Source of the DNA: Egbenema bharatensis
GTDB lineage: Bacteria > Cyanobacteriota > Cyanobacteriia > Elainellales > Elainellaceae
Length of the DNA: 64,000 bases
Reading direction: 5' to 3'
Assembly: GCF_048077055.1 (NCBI RefSeq)
Contig: NZ_CP182236.1
Span: forward strand, 3,286,001 to 3,350,000
The position numbers were made by a program, and so were the translations under genes. The notes under the pieces were generated by a model. That model did not search any database and was not told the DNA's origin. It saw nothing but the letters and a program-made list of their open reading frames with translations. Position 1 is the stretch's first letter. Every line of letters starts with the position of its first letter. Shown here one piece after another: positions 26,793-35,133 of the stretch.

Positions 26793-27238
26793 AGCATCCT
26801 CCGGGGTGTAGGGTCTTCCAGTTGGAATTCTGACCAACGCTGCTGCATCTGCTGGTAACAGTCTGCGATCGGGATCGCAAAATTTTGGAGCAGATTAATC
26901 TCGGCTCGTCCATTTTCGTGAATCAACAGCAGAATTTGTTGAACGGGATCATAGGTTTGAACAGTATCGGTCAGACGTTCAATTAAGGTTGCCTCCAGGT
27001 TAAGAGACTGTAAATAGGCTGAAACATTGGGTAGAGGCACAAACCGGACGGTATACTCCACAATGTCAGTGTGCCAATCCACAGACCCATCCGCGACAAT
27101 GAACCCATCGCAGACCACCATACCCCGTCCCTGAGTGATAAACCCCTGCCATGCGGCATGTCCCAGCGGTAGCAGATTTTCCCGAATAAATTGATTTTGC
27201 CAGTAGCCGCAACCGACTTGCCAGAGATCATTTCGCAT
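26789..27238 (-). CDS. Uncharacterised protein in cobalamin-riboswitch run
   Basis: A 149-residue soluble protein, not assigned to a family. It starts MRNDLWQVGCGYWQNQF and contains an aromatic, glycine-rich first third (LPLGHAAWQGFITQGRGMVV) and a second half with LLLIHENGRAEINLL and CYQQMQQRW. There is no signal peptide or membrane segment. Its start overlaps the small upstream ORF by 11 bases and its stop overlaps the paralogue downstream, so three small genes are coupled. All follow the cobalamin riboswitch, which suggests a cobalt- or B12-related role, but this is inference. Confidence 0.7.
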   Translation of the reverse strand: MRNDLWQVGCGYWQNQFIRENLLPLGHAAWQGFITQGRGMVVCDGFIVADGSVDWHTDIVEYTVRFVPLPNVSAYLQSLNLEATLIERLTDTVQTYDPVQQILLLIHENGRAEINLLQNFAIPIADCYQQMQQRWSEFQLEDPTPRRML

Positions 27239-27542
27239 CGGCTTTCTCCTGAACTTGCCGTGCTGCTACCACCCTGTGGTTTAGAGTGGGAATTCCTTCT
27301 TTCCAGTATCCTTCCAGAGCCTTTCCCACGTCTTGGTTGTTGGCACTACGGGAATATTGCAGCGTTGTAGTTTGCATGTTTTGCAGGGGCATGATTGTAG
27401 GATCTTGATGCTGAGAATAGTTGTAAAAGCTGACTTCACTCCTGTAACCAACAGGCAGAGTGAATTGATTGAGTCGTGCAACACAATATTCACCAGGTAG
27501 AATTCAGTACTCTCCAAAAGATCTACCATAGTCGCCGTTCAA
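27228..27542 (-). pseudogene. Small gene interrupted by an in-frame TGA, first after the riboswitch
   Basis: GGAGGT stands six bases before a TTG at 27542. The frame from there reads 12 residues (MNGDYGRSFGEY), meets TGA at 27504-27506, and then continues open for 91 codons (GEYCVARLNQFTLPVGYRSE ... LEGYWKEGIPTLNHRVVAAR) to a stop overlapping the next gene. The long in-frame, protein-like continuation suggests a 104-residue gene with one nonsense change or sequencing error. If translation can restart, the ATG at 27392 gives a 54-residue product (MPLQNMQTTTLQYSRSANNQ...). Family not recognised. It is the first gene below the cobalamin riboswitch. Confidence 0.45.
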
Positions 27543-27714
27543 TGGGTGACCTCCAAAAACGGATGCCTGAACAGAGCTGATTTTCTACAAGCTGGCAAAT
27601 TCAAGTGACGACGCTACAAATTCACTCAAGAGAAATTGCCCTAAGCTCAATGAATCGTTTAAAAGCTAAGTTAGCCATCATCCGTACCTCGCAGATGTTT
27701 ATGTAACGGGTTGA

Positions 27715-27835
27715 CAAATCGGTGGGCATTCTGACTCAGAGAGTTGCACCTCTCCTTACAGCTGCGGGACAGCGGCAGATTTGCACTGCACTTTCCCCCT
27801 TGCGTCTGATGGCTGCTCCCCACCAGAACCGATAT
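27715..27835 (-). promoter_or_regulatory. Cobalamin riboswitch
   Basis: The minus strand carries the conserved core of the adenosylcobalamin riboswitch in order: gggggaaagtgcagtgcaaat, then ctgccgctgtcccgcagctg, taaggagagg, and the B12-box-like gagtcagaatgcccacc. It points toward the minus-strand run of small genes, desaturase, methyltransferase, DUF1636 and cobW that begins about 170 bp downstream. Binding of cobalamin normally lowers expression. The apparent ORF across 27671-27874 is the riboswitch itself and not a gene. Confidence 0.88.
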
Positions 27836-27950
27836 AAGTATTTGAAGATTAGCACAATAAGGGGGTGACAACACATTCTGATCTCAGAGCACTAAAACCT
27901 CTAGCGGAGTACGCTGGAAGTTCATAATTCTGTAGGGAACCCCAGACAGA

Positions 27951-28502
27951 TCAGGAAATGGGCTGGATCAGCGTACCTTGCCAGATGTATTGAACAGGAA
28001 TTTTGGCTCTGCGATAGAGCGATCGCACCTCCTCGACATTGGCAGTGGCAAACAAACCGACCGCATGGGTTCTATCCAACGCCAGGACGGAAACACGCTG
28101 AATGTTTAACTCCTCCAGGTCTGCCTGCATTTGTTGTTGGGTTGCCTGATCGTCCTCCGGGGTAATGGGTGCGTTGTAATGGCTCTCAACAATAATCAAC
28201 GTAGCGTGTTGGGGGAAGCACTGGGGAAACGGAGGAACTTTTGCTGACGCTCGCTCGGCTGTCCAGACGCGCTGAAAGGGCATGCGGGCCTGGCGGCAAG
28301 CTTCCCGCAATGACTCGGCGTAGGGTGCATCAAACAGGCAAATCGAGCGATCGCCAGTTGATGACACCAGGGAACACAGCCAATCAACGTGGCGGACTTC
28401 CAGGCAGGAGTCGATCGCATGATTGTGCTGCATCCAGTTGTCGTAGGTCATCGTTCCAGGGAGCGGAGGTGAGTGGGTTCGCTCCAAAGCAACGAGTTTC
28501 AT
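27951..28502 (-). CDS. DUF4242-like protein, two repeats
   Basis: A 183-residue protein made of two similar halves of the DUF4242 (ferredoxin-like, SCO4226 nickel-binding) type. The first has DAPYAESLREACRQARMPFQ and RVWTAERA; the second has ATLIIVESHYNAPIT and RSLYRRAKIPVQYIW. The ATG at 28502 overlaps the stop codon of the upstream regulator gene (ATGA), so this start is preferred over an upstream reading and the two genes are coupled. Homologues bind metal ions or small ligands; here it may be a sensor partner of the BTAD/ATPase regulator. The assignment rests on pattern recognition of the YAESLREA...MPFQRVW signature. Confidence 0.65.
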   Translation of the reverse strand: MKLVALERTHSPPLPGTMTYDNWMQHNHAIDSCLEVRHVDWLCSLVSSTGDRSICLFDAPYAESLREACRQARMPFQRVWTAERASAKVPPFPQCFPQHATLIIVESHYNAPITPEDDQATQQQMQADLEELNIQRVSVLALDRTHAVGLFATANVEEVRSLYRRAKIPVQYIWQGTLIQPIS

Positions 28503-30037
28503 GGGGGAGCCTCCAGTAGATCTGACTGAATCAATAACTGCTCTAGATGCGCCAAGGCTTTCTGGGCACGAGCACTCAAGGGCTGATTCTTGAGCTTGGC
28601 TTGTAGTTCGCGGTGATGGCGTTGGGCACAGGCTAGGTTGCCCCTCTGGTGGCTGGCCTGGATGATAATTGACCACGCCAGGGCAATTTCGCTGGGATTA
28701 TCTACCATCTGAGCTGCTTCTAGAGCTTCCTCGGCCCGGGTCACAGCTTGGAGAAGATGCCCCTGTTGCAAATCCCACTGTCCGGCGATCGTCTGAATGT
28801 AGGACAGGACGCGGGGAGAATCGATCTGAATCAGATCCTGGCGTGACTGCTCCAACAACACCGTAGCCTGTTCCAGATCATCCTCTTCCTGCAATAAATA
28901 TTGAGTCACTGCATTCAGGGCTGCCGCATGGGGTGCCTCACTCCCTTCTCCCATTTGCGCTGAAACATGGAGCAGTTCGCGGCAATAATCCAGAGCCAGG
29001 TCAGGCGATCCGCGTTCCAGTTCCAACATCACCAGATTCATCAAACATGCACATTCTCGCCAGTGATCCTGAGACAGTTGCGCCATCAGCCAACCCTGAC
29101 CCAGCAACGATCGCGCCTCCTCCAGTTGCCCCTGATAGCGACGCACACAGCCCAACCCAAAGGGGATATCGATTGTATCCAACCCCAGGCGATCGGCGAT
29201 CGATTGGGCTTCCAATAACAGAGCTTCGGCGCGGGTCATTTCCCGGCCAATTTCTGCTAAACAGGCTCCCGTATGGGCCAGCATATACATCGTGGTGGCT
29301 GGGCTGGCCGTGCGTCCCTGTTCGGCCGCTCGCAGGGAATGCTGATGAACGGCGCGCAGGTTGCCATGATCGTAGTTCAGCACAATCAAAGCCTCTAAAC
29401 CAGTTGCCTCTTCATCCTTGAGCTTCAGTGCAACGGCTGCCTGGATCAATTGCTGGATCTGCTGTTGGAATGGTGCTGCCTCAGCTTTAGGCACACCTGC
29501 TTTGACCAACACCTTCAGCAAATTTAGCTGCGATCGTACCCGTTGGATCGGCTCCAACGACTGACAGTGACGCATTCCCCGCTGGGCCAATTCAGCCGCT
29601 TCAGCATAGGCAAACAGTCGCAAACAGCGTTCAGCCGCCATCAAAGAAGCTGATGCTGCTAATTCGTGATCGTTCCCCAGAGCAGCGTGATGAGCCACAT
29701 CGTTGATCAGATGGCTGGTGGGAGTGGCGATCGGATTCAATGCCCGGGCAATGTGGGTGTGAATGAGGCAGCGGCGCGGGTCGGAAAACTGCTGATAGGC
29801 CACCTGTCGGACAATATCGTGGGCAAAGTCGTAGAAAATTTCCCCTTCGATCGAGCTGCTGGGCCGAATCATGCCATACTGTTCCAGCTGATCGATCGCC
29901 GTTAATAAACGCGGTAGCGACCAGTCCATCACCCGGGCTAGCGTCGTTGGATTAAAACTATGTCCCAATGCCGCTGCCCAGGAAACGAGATCTCGCGTTG
30001 CATCATCCAGTTGGGCTAAACGACCTTGAATCAGCAT
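28499..30037 (-). CDS. TPR half of frameshifted BTAD/ATPase regulator
   Basis: This is the C-terminal half of the regulator whose first half is encoded upstream to 31632. The true frame extends back beyond the apparent ATG at 30037 (VSSGTLEMLIQGRLAQLDD), showing that both halves were one gene. It begins with a winged-helix-like ATPase tail (LVSWAAALGHSFNPTTLARV), then about 350 residues of tetratricopeptide-like helices (LFAYAEAAELAQRGMRHCQS and similar), the usual effector half of LuxR/MalT or SARP-type ATPase regulators. The DUF4242 gene overlaps its end. If the frameshift is real, this half would need its own translation start, for which no good site is seen. Confidence 0.75.
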   Translation of the reverse strand: MLIQGRLAQLDDATRDLVSWAAALGHSFNPTTLARVMDWSLPRLLTAIDQLEQYGMIRPSSSIEGEIFYDFAHDIVRQVAYQQFSDPRRCLIHTHIARALNPIATPTSHLINDVAHHAALGNDHELAASASLMAAERCLRLFAYAEAAELAQRGMRHCQSLEPIQRVRSQLNLLKVLVKAGVPKAEAAPFQQQIQQLIQAAVALKLKDEEATGLEALIVLNYDHGNLRAVHQHSLRAAEQGRTASPATTMYMLAHTGACLAEIGREMTRAEALLLEAQSIADRLGLDTIDIPFGLGCVRRYQGQLEEARSLLGQGWLMAQLSQDHWRECACLMNLVMLELERGSPDLALDYCRELLHVSAQMGEGSEAPHAAALNAVTQYLLQEEDDLEQATVLLEQSRQDLIQIDSPRVLSYIQTIAGQWDLQQGHLLQAVTRAEEALEAAQMVDNPSEIALAWSIIIQASHQRGNLACAQRHHRELQAKLKNQPLSARAQKALAHLEQLLIQSDLLEAPP

Positions 30038-31632
30038 TTCCAGCGTTCCCGACGAAACACGGGCTGCGGGAGATTGGGCCGAATCATTTCCAGAATAAAC
30101 AGAGGATTGCCGCCACTGTTGGTAAAAACCTGGTCGTAGTCTAGTGCAGGTTCAGCGTATTGACTGTCAACCGATTGGGCTAAGTCCACCGTCTGTTGCC
30201 GATCGAGGGGAGCCAGTTCCAGGGTTTGCAGCCGCTGTTCTCGATGGAGGGCCTGAATGAATTTAAAAGCTGGACGGTTCGTTTCAATCTCTTTTTTGCG
30301 GGCAGCACAGGCAAACCCGATTGGGATTGCATGACTCAGGAGGCGCGACACGTAATGCAGGAAGGCGATCGAGGTTTCATCCAGCCACTGAATATCATCC
30401 AGCACCACCAACACTGGAGCCGTCTCCCCCAACTGCGCCATGAACTGGGTCGCCAGATCAAACAATCGTCCCCGGTTTAAGTTGGCGGAGAGGTCAGCAT
30501 TCAGCACCAATGCCCTTAACTCTTTTAAAAAGTCCGTCGCTCCGATCGTCTGAAACGCATCAACCCAGGCTCCGTAGGGCCGCAGCATTTCTGCCTCAAA
30601 CCCTCTCCCCCAGAGAACATGTCCGCCGATCGCCTGCATTTCATGGGCTAATTCTTCCAGCAGCCGAGTTTTGCCAATGCCAGGTTCTCCCATCACCAGT
30701 AGCAGCCGAGTATGAGTGCGATCGCGGCAGTTAAGCATCCATTGCTGAACCACAGCCCATTCCGTTTCCCGTCCGGTGAGGGGGATATCCAAAGGGGGGC
30801 GGGGCGGATGAATGGTGATTTCAGGAAGGGGGGGAACGGGCGCAGGAAAACGGGTTTGGGCGGCAGCGGCACAGCTTGCAGGGGGAAGGGCATCCTCCAG
30901 GGTCAACAGTTCCTCGTACAGCTTGCAGGTGGTGGGACTGGGATTCACCCCCAACTCTTCTTGCAGCACCGTCATACATTGGTGATACACTCGCAAAGCA
31001 CCGGCCCGATCGCCTTCCTGGGCATGGAGGCGCATTAGATGGCAATAAGCCGGTTCATAGAGCGGGTCAATTCGCTGCAACTGTTGGGCGTAGTGAATCG
31101 CTGGCCGGGTGTGATTTTCCTGGGTCAGCAAGGTAATCAGCATTTCCAAACCCGCGATCGCCTGTTGCCGCAGTTGGTCACGGTAGGGCACAATCCAGTC
31201 ATCATAACAACTGGGAAGCAAATCCCCTTGATAGAGCCTGGCTGCCTGTTCCAGAGCGGATTGGGTGGGATGAGTCGAGGCGATCGCTGCTTCAAAGGCA
31301 GCAATATCCAGAAAGCAATCCGAGTTTTGCACCCACTGCACCGTTTTGGGTTCAATCCGCAACCAGCGATCGGACTCAGGCATTAACTGTTTTAATTCAT
31401 GGAGTCGTCGGCGCAGGTTAGCTTTAGCATCGGCATCGGTGACATCGGGCCAGAGCTGTACGGCTACTTGCTGTCGGGGTTGTGGCGTATTTCGATGCAG
31501 CAAAAGGAAGGCCAGTAGTGCCTGTAACCGCTCTGAATTGACCCCAGCGACGGGCAGTCCATTGGCGATCAGGCAAAATTCCCCAAATAGCTTGATGTGG
31601 AGATCAGTAGAGCCAGAATTTTGAGGGGACAA
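30031..31632 (-). CDS. BTAD/SARP-like transcriptional regulator with ATPase domain, N-terminal half
   Basis: The 533-residue reading contains an OmpR-like winged helix (LHIKLFGEFCLIANGLPVAG, then LLAFLLLHRNTPQPRQQVA and ANLRRRLHELKQLM), a bacterial transcriptional activation domain (LYQGDLLPSCYDDWIVPYRD, RVYHQCMTVLQEELGVNPSP), and an AAA_16 ATPase with P-loop MGEPGIGKTRLLEEL and Walker B VLVVLDDIQWLD. It stops shortly after SGGNPLFILEMI because one base is missing around 30050-30100; the next ORF carries the rest. The start is a TTG at 31632 just inside an upstream stop. Full length would be about 1045 residues. Such proteins are ATP-switched transcription regulators; the target genes are unknown. 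Confidence 0.82.
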   Translation of the reverse strand: MSPQNSGSTDLHIKLFGEFCLIANGLPVAGVNSERLQALLAFLLLHRNTPQPRQQVAVQLWPDVTDADAKANLRRRLHELKQLMPESDRWLRIEPKTVQWVQNSDCFLDIAAFEAAIASTHPTQSALEQAARLYQGDLLPSCYDDWIVPYRDQLRQQAIAGLEMLITLLTQENHTRPAIHYAQQLQRIDPLYEPAYCHLMRLHAQEGDRAGALRVYHQCMTVLQEELGVNPSPTTCKLYEELLTLEDALPPASCAAAAQTRFPAPVPPLPEITIHPPRPPLDIPLTGRETEWAVVQQWMLNCRDRTHTRLLLVMGEPGIGKTRLLEELAHEMQAIGGHVLWGRGFEAEMLRPYGAWVDAFQTIGATDFLKELRALVLNADLSANLNRGRLFDLATQFMAQLGETAPVLVVLDDIQWLDETSIAFLHYVSRLLSHAIPIGFACAARKKEIETNRPAFKFIQALHREQRLQTLELAPLDRQQTVDLAQSVDSQYAEPALDYDQVFTNSGGNPLFILEMIRPNLPQPVFRRERWKC

Positions 31633-31715
31633 GCAGGCAAATGAAGGTTAGAAAATACCAAAATTTTAGGATGCTAAATCTGCGATCGGCTCAAACCGGG
31701 GGGAAACTTAATCTT

Positions 31716-31853
31716 GGGAGCATGTCACTTTTGTCGCCCTCACCCTAAATCCCTCTCCCGAAGGGCGAGGGACTTCGATCCGGTTCCCCTTCTCCCCGCC
31801 TGGGAGAAGGGGTTAGGGGATGAGGGTTAGACTTGCAAACATGACATGCTCCC
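31716..31853. mobile_element. 138-bp MITE with 9-bp target duplication
   Basis: Perfect 12-bp terminal inverted repeats (GGGAGCATGTCA at 31716-31727 and its complement at 31842-31853) flank a palindromic core (ccctcaccctaaatccctct and gggagaaggggttaggggat). The element is bounded by a 9-bp direct repeat CTTAATCTT at 31707-31715 and 31854-31862, the signature of transposition. It encodes no protein, so it would be moved by a transposase elsewhere. It lies in the 543-bp gap between the divergent regulator and carotenoid-protein genes; the remainder of that gap should hold their promoters. Confidence 0.85.
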
Positions 31854-32175
31854 CTTAATCTTTGGGGTCATCCAGTGCGGAGAAAGCAGATTGAAACCTG
31901 CGGTCATTTCACCCATTCGTTACATTTTGTAATCAGGAACACAACCCGCCTCCTGCCCCGACTTTCATCTGTCAAAAGGGACAATCTAGATCCACGCCCT
32001 GAAGTAGAGCCAGAAAATCGACGTTATTGGTTAACTTTTGTATACGGATGAGAACTTCTCATACTCAGGTTTCAGCACTGATCTGGGAAAAATACAGGAA
32101 CTCTAGTTTGAAAGAGTGTTTTCTTGTGTTCAGTTCAGTCGCGGGAATAGACTTTGACTCGATCAGGAGAATTGT

Positions 32176-32631
32176 ATGACGTACACTACTGACAAAACAA
32201 CTCAGAAAGCATTTGAGCAATTTCAACGGTTTGATGTTGATACGCAGCTTGCCCTGCTTTGGTATGGTTATCTTGACATTAAGGAGCAGCTCCAGCCTAC
32301 ACCCACTTCCTCCACCGAGGATACGGGTGAAGCTCTGTTCGATCGGATTAAAGCTGGTTCAAAAGAGGAGCAACTGCAAGCCCAGCGGGATATCGCAACC
32401 TGTGCCAATACCGACATTAGCAAAGCCTACAGTGCTTTGAGTTCTAGCGGCAAAATATTCCTCTGGCTGCGATTAGCTCAAGGAATGGAAAAAGGAGCGA
32501 TCGTCCAACTGCCCTCAGACTATCAATTACCTTCTGAAACAAAAGAGTTCGTGAATCAGGTCAAGAAGTTGAACTTTGAGCAACGCATTAACCTGACGCG
32601 CAGTGTAGTGGTGGAAATGGGCGCGAAGTAA
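32176..32631 (+). CDS. Helical carotenoid protein (OCP N-terminal domain homologue)
   Basis: A 151-residue all-helical protein matching only the N-terminal, carotenoid-binding half of orange carotenoid protein. Recognisable positions are QLALLWYGYLDI (Trp29/Tyr30, equivalent to OCP LALIWFAYLE), the second half FLWLRLAQGMEKGAIVQLPS with Trp97, and DYQLP, with a C-terminal RSVVVEMG as in OCP. There is no C-terminal NTF2 domain and none is encoded nearby, so this is an HCP type: a constitutively red carotenoid carrier that may quench singlet oxygen or phycobilisome energy. The start ATG has caggag upstream. It precedes the lipid cluster but is 500 bp away and probably independent. Confidence 0.9.
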   Translation: MTYTTDKTTQKAFEQFQRFDVDTQLALLWYGYLDIKEQLQPTPTSSTEDTGEALFDRIKAGSKEEQLQAQRDIATCANTDISKAYSALSSSGKIFLWLRLAQGMEKGAIVQLPSDYQLPSETKEFVNQVKKLNFEQRINLTRSVVVEMGAK

Positions 32632-33130
32632 TAAGGGTTGATGCAGGGTGATGGCGTACGGCGATTTGTGAGTGAGTCCCGTGGTTGACCTATCCACCTA
32701 TCTCTGCGTTCCTACCCCAAGTGTTCTACCCTCATACCCTGGACATGGATCTAGACATGAATCGCTATGTCCGGGGTTTCTGCAATTTGAATACACTCAC
32801 CCGACCTGATTTGCCTCATGCCAGCTTTTTTGTAACGAACTATTTTTTAAATACTCTATCTACAGAGTGAATTATATTAAGCCTGAATGTGTTCTGAAGT
32901 ACACCTGCTCTGATTTTTCTATGGCGGTAGCAACTGCTGACTTCACCCTGTTTATTCTGCGAATAGCGATCGACAAAAGCTGTACACCTTATATATCAAG
33001 TCTTTCAAAAAAACAATCTAATTATTAAAAAAGGTTTAAATCAGGAATAGAAACAGAGGAAGGGGAGTCAAAAAAGGACGGAGTCGGAGAGTCAAGGTTC
33101 CTGAAAAGGGTTGAACATTTAATTCATTCG
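32632..33130. other. Non-coding gap before the lipid cluster
   Basis: About 500 bp without a convincing gene, terminator or riboswitch. A 61-codon ORF at 32685 has no supporting features. The AT-rich part 32980-33060 is the likely promoter region of the fatty-acyl-AMP ligase gene. Confidence 0.5.
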
Positions 33131-34690
33131 ATGAATAACGCACTATATTTGTTGAATGAAGATATGGCTAACAGGTATATGTCTGGTTATGTCCATTCAG
33201 CGGATGCCCAACTGGCAGTGGAGCAATCTGCGACTTTAATTGAACTGTTACGTCACCGCGCTTTGAAGCAGCCCGATCGCATCGGGTTTACGTTTCTGGC
33301 GGATGGTGAGACGGAAACCGATCGGTTGACCTATCGGGAGTTAGACCAGCAGGCCCAGCAGATTGCAGTCCATTTGCGATCGATCGGTCACCCTGGCAGT
33401 CGAGCCTTGTTGCTCTATCCGTTCTCTGCCACGCTGGAGTATATTGCTGCCTTTTTTGGCTGCCTCTATGCAGGGGTGGTTGCCGTTCCCACCTATGCCC
33501 CTCGCCCCCACCAACCGTTGGACAAGCTCCAGCAATTTGTCGCCGATTCTCAGGCAACCCTGGCTCTGACGGTAGATTCTCTCCTGACACGGATTGAACC
33601 CTGGATCAGCCAACATCCACCTCTGACATCCTTACGCTGGGTTGCCACCGATCGCCTTTCTGAGCCTACAACAGCCTGGCAGGAACCTTCGGTCACCGAT
33701 GACACCCTGGCCTATATCCAATACACCTCTGGCTCCACCGGACAGCCTAAGGGCGTAATGGTGACGCACCAGAATATTTTGCACAACTCCGCCATGATTT
33801 ACCGCAGTTTTGGGCACTCGGCGGCAAGTCGAGGGGTGATCTGGCTACCGTTGCATCATGATATGGGGCTGATTGGGGGGGTGATCCAACCGATTTATGG
33901 TGGGTGTCCGGTGGTGCTGATTCCACCAGGAGCTTTGATTCAGAAGCCCGTTCGCTGGTTGCAAGCCATTTCCCGCTACCGGGCGACAACGAGCGGTGGG
34001 CCAAATTTTGCCTATGAGGTGGCCTGTCAGCGGATTTCCCCAGAACAGCGATCGCAACTCGATCTGAGCAGTTGGAAAGTCGCCTTTAACGGGGCCGAAC
34101 CTGTGCGGGCAGAAACCCTGGGGCGTTTTACTGAAACCTTTGCATCTTGCGGTTTTCGGCGATCGGCTTTTTATCCGTGCTATGGCATGGCAGAAACCAC
34201 CTCTTTCTTTTCTGGAGGGGACAAGGCGATAGAACCGACGATTTTGTCCGTAGACCGAGCTGCCCTAGAGCAGGGACAGGTGGTAGAAGCAGAGCCATCT
34301 GCCGCAACTCGATCGATCGTCAGTTGTGGGCGGGTGGAGCATGGACAGACAGTGGCGATCGTTGATCCTGAGTCCTTCACGGGCTGTGGAGAGGGGCAGG
34401 TAGGCGAAATCTGGTTGGACAGCCCCAGCCTGGGCAAGGGCTACTGGAATCGGCTGACGGAATCTGAACAGGCGTTTCATGCCTATCGAGCCGATACCGG
34501 AGCGGGCCCCTTTTCCGGACGGGCGATTTGGGATTTTTGCAGGATGGGGAACTGTTTGTTACGGGTCGTCGGAAGGACATTATCATCATCTGGGGACGGA
34601 ATCATTATCCCCACAACATTGAACAAACGGTCGAGCACAGCCATCCGGCACTACAATCTGGGGCAAGCGCTGCCTTTTCTCTGGAGCTGA
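33131..34690 (+). CDS. Fatty-acyl-AMP ligase 1, N-terminal part (frameshifted)
   Basis: Adenylate-forming enzyme that activates fatty acids as acyl-AMP for transfer to an acyl carrier protein. Visible are the N-terminal LKQPDRIGFTFLADGE, FFGCLYAGVVAVPTYAPRP, the P-loop IQYTSGSTGQPKGVMVTHQN near residue 200, the FAAL-type LPLHHDMGLIGGVIQPIYGG and the acyl-pocket region YPCYGMAETTSFFSGG. The correct frame ends near 34514: after GPF one base is missing from a T-run (34511-34514), so the last ~58 residues of this reading are out of frame. The C-terminal lid is encoded in the next ORF. Full length would be about 622 residues. It is the first gene of the plus-strand lipid cluster. Confidence 0.87.
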   Translation: MNNALYLLNEDMANRYMSGYVHSADAQLAVEQSATLIELLRHRALKQPDRIGFTFLADGETETDRLTYRELDQQAQQIAVHLRSIGHPGSRALLLYPFSATLEYIAAFFGCLYAGVVAVPTYAPRPHQPLDKLQQFVADSQATLALTVDSLLTRIEPWISQHPPLTSLRWVATDRLSEPTTAWQEPSVTDDTLAYIQYTSGSTGQPKGVMVTHQNILHNSAMIYRSFGHSAASRGVIWLPLHHDMGLIGGVIQPIYGGCPVVLIPPGALIQKPVRWLQAISRYRATTSGGPNFAYEVACQRISPEQRSQLDLSSWKVAFNGAEPVRAETLGRFTETFASCGFRRSAFYPCYGMAETTSFFSGGDKAIEPTILSVDRAALEQGQVVEAEPSAATRSIVSCGRVEHGQTVAIVDPESFTGCGEGQVGEIWLDSPSLGKGYWNRLTESEQAFHAYRADTGAGPFSGRAIWDFCRMGNCLLRVVGRTLSSSGDGIIIPTTLNKRSSTAIRHYNLGQALPFLWS

Positions 34691-34998
34691 ATGGGGAAGA
34701 GCAGTTGGTGGTAGCCCAGGAGGTCGATCGCAGGGCGTTGCGCACCCTGGATGGGGATGCCGTGATTTTGGCGATTCGGCAGATGATTGCGGTGCAGCAT
34801 GGTGTCGATGTGTTTGCGGTCGTATTGCTCAAACCGGGGCAGTTACCAAAAACGTCTAGCGGGAAGGTGAAACGCCATGCCTGCCGGGAGCAATGGCTGG
34901 ATGGACAGTTGGATGTTGTTGGGGAATGGCGGCGGGATGAGGTCGATCAGCGTCAAGCCCTTCAACCTTTGGTAGATTCCGAGGGTGAAGAACCCTAG
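34528..34998 (+). CDS. Fatty-acyl-AMP ligase 1, C-terminal part
   Basis: This ORF carries the missing C-terminal domain of the ligase encoded from 33131: MGFLQDGELFVTGRRKDIII, NHYPHNIEQTVE, and the catalytic-lysine end LPKTSSGKVKRHACRE. Restoring one T at 34511-34514 would join GPFFRTGDLGFLQDG in a single frame. It is not an independent gene. One change from consensus is DIIIIWGRNHYPHNIE, where family members usually have ING(R/H)N. A 135-bp spacer with degenerate ~15-bp repeats follows before the second ligase. Confidence 0.82.
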   Translation: MGFLQDGELFVTGRRKDIIIIWGRNHYPHNIEQTVEHSHPALQSGASAAFSLELNGEEQLVVAQEVDRRALRTLDGDAVILAIRQMIAVQHGVDVFAVVLLKPGQLPKTSSGKVKRHACREQWLDGQLDVVGEWRRDEVDQRQALQPLVDSEGEEP

Positions 34999-35133
34999 CA
35001 GAATTTAATTAAACCGATTGTTAAGCCGATTGGTAAACAAAGGGTTAGATAAAGGGCGGGACAACGGGTTAGACAAAAGGCGAATCAGTTCCATCAGTGG
35101 GTTGCCTGACTGGATGAAAAGGGTGAGGATTGA

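Noticed and set aside
27671..27874. 67-codon minus-strand ORF
   Set aside because: It coincides with the cobalamin riboswitch; RNA motif conservation explains the sequence better than coding.
32685..32870. 61-codon plus-strand ORF
   Set aside because: No ribosome binding site, domain or composition supporting a protein.
34511..34530. Programmed frameshift in fatty-acyl-AMP ligase 1
   Set aside because: No slippery heptamer with downstream structure is evident, and three other genes show the same kind of one-base loss, so error or mutation is simpler.
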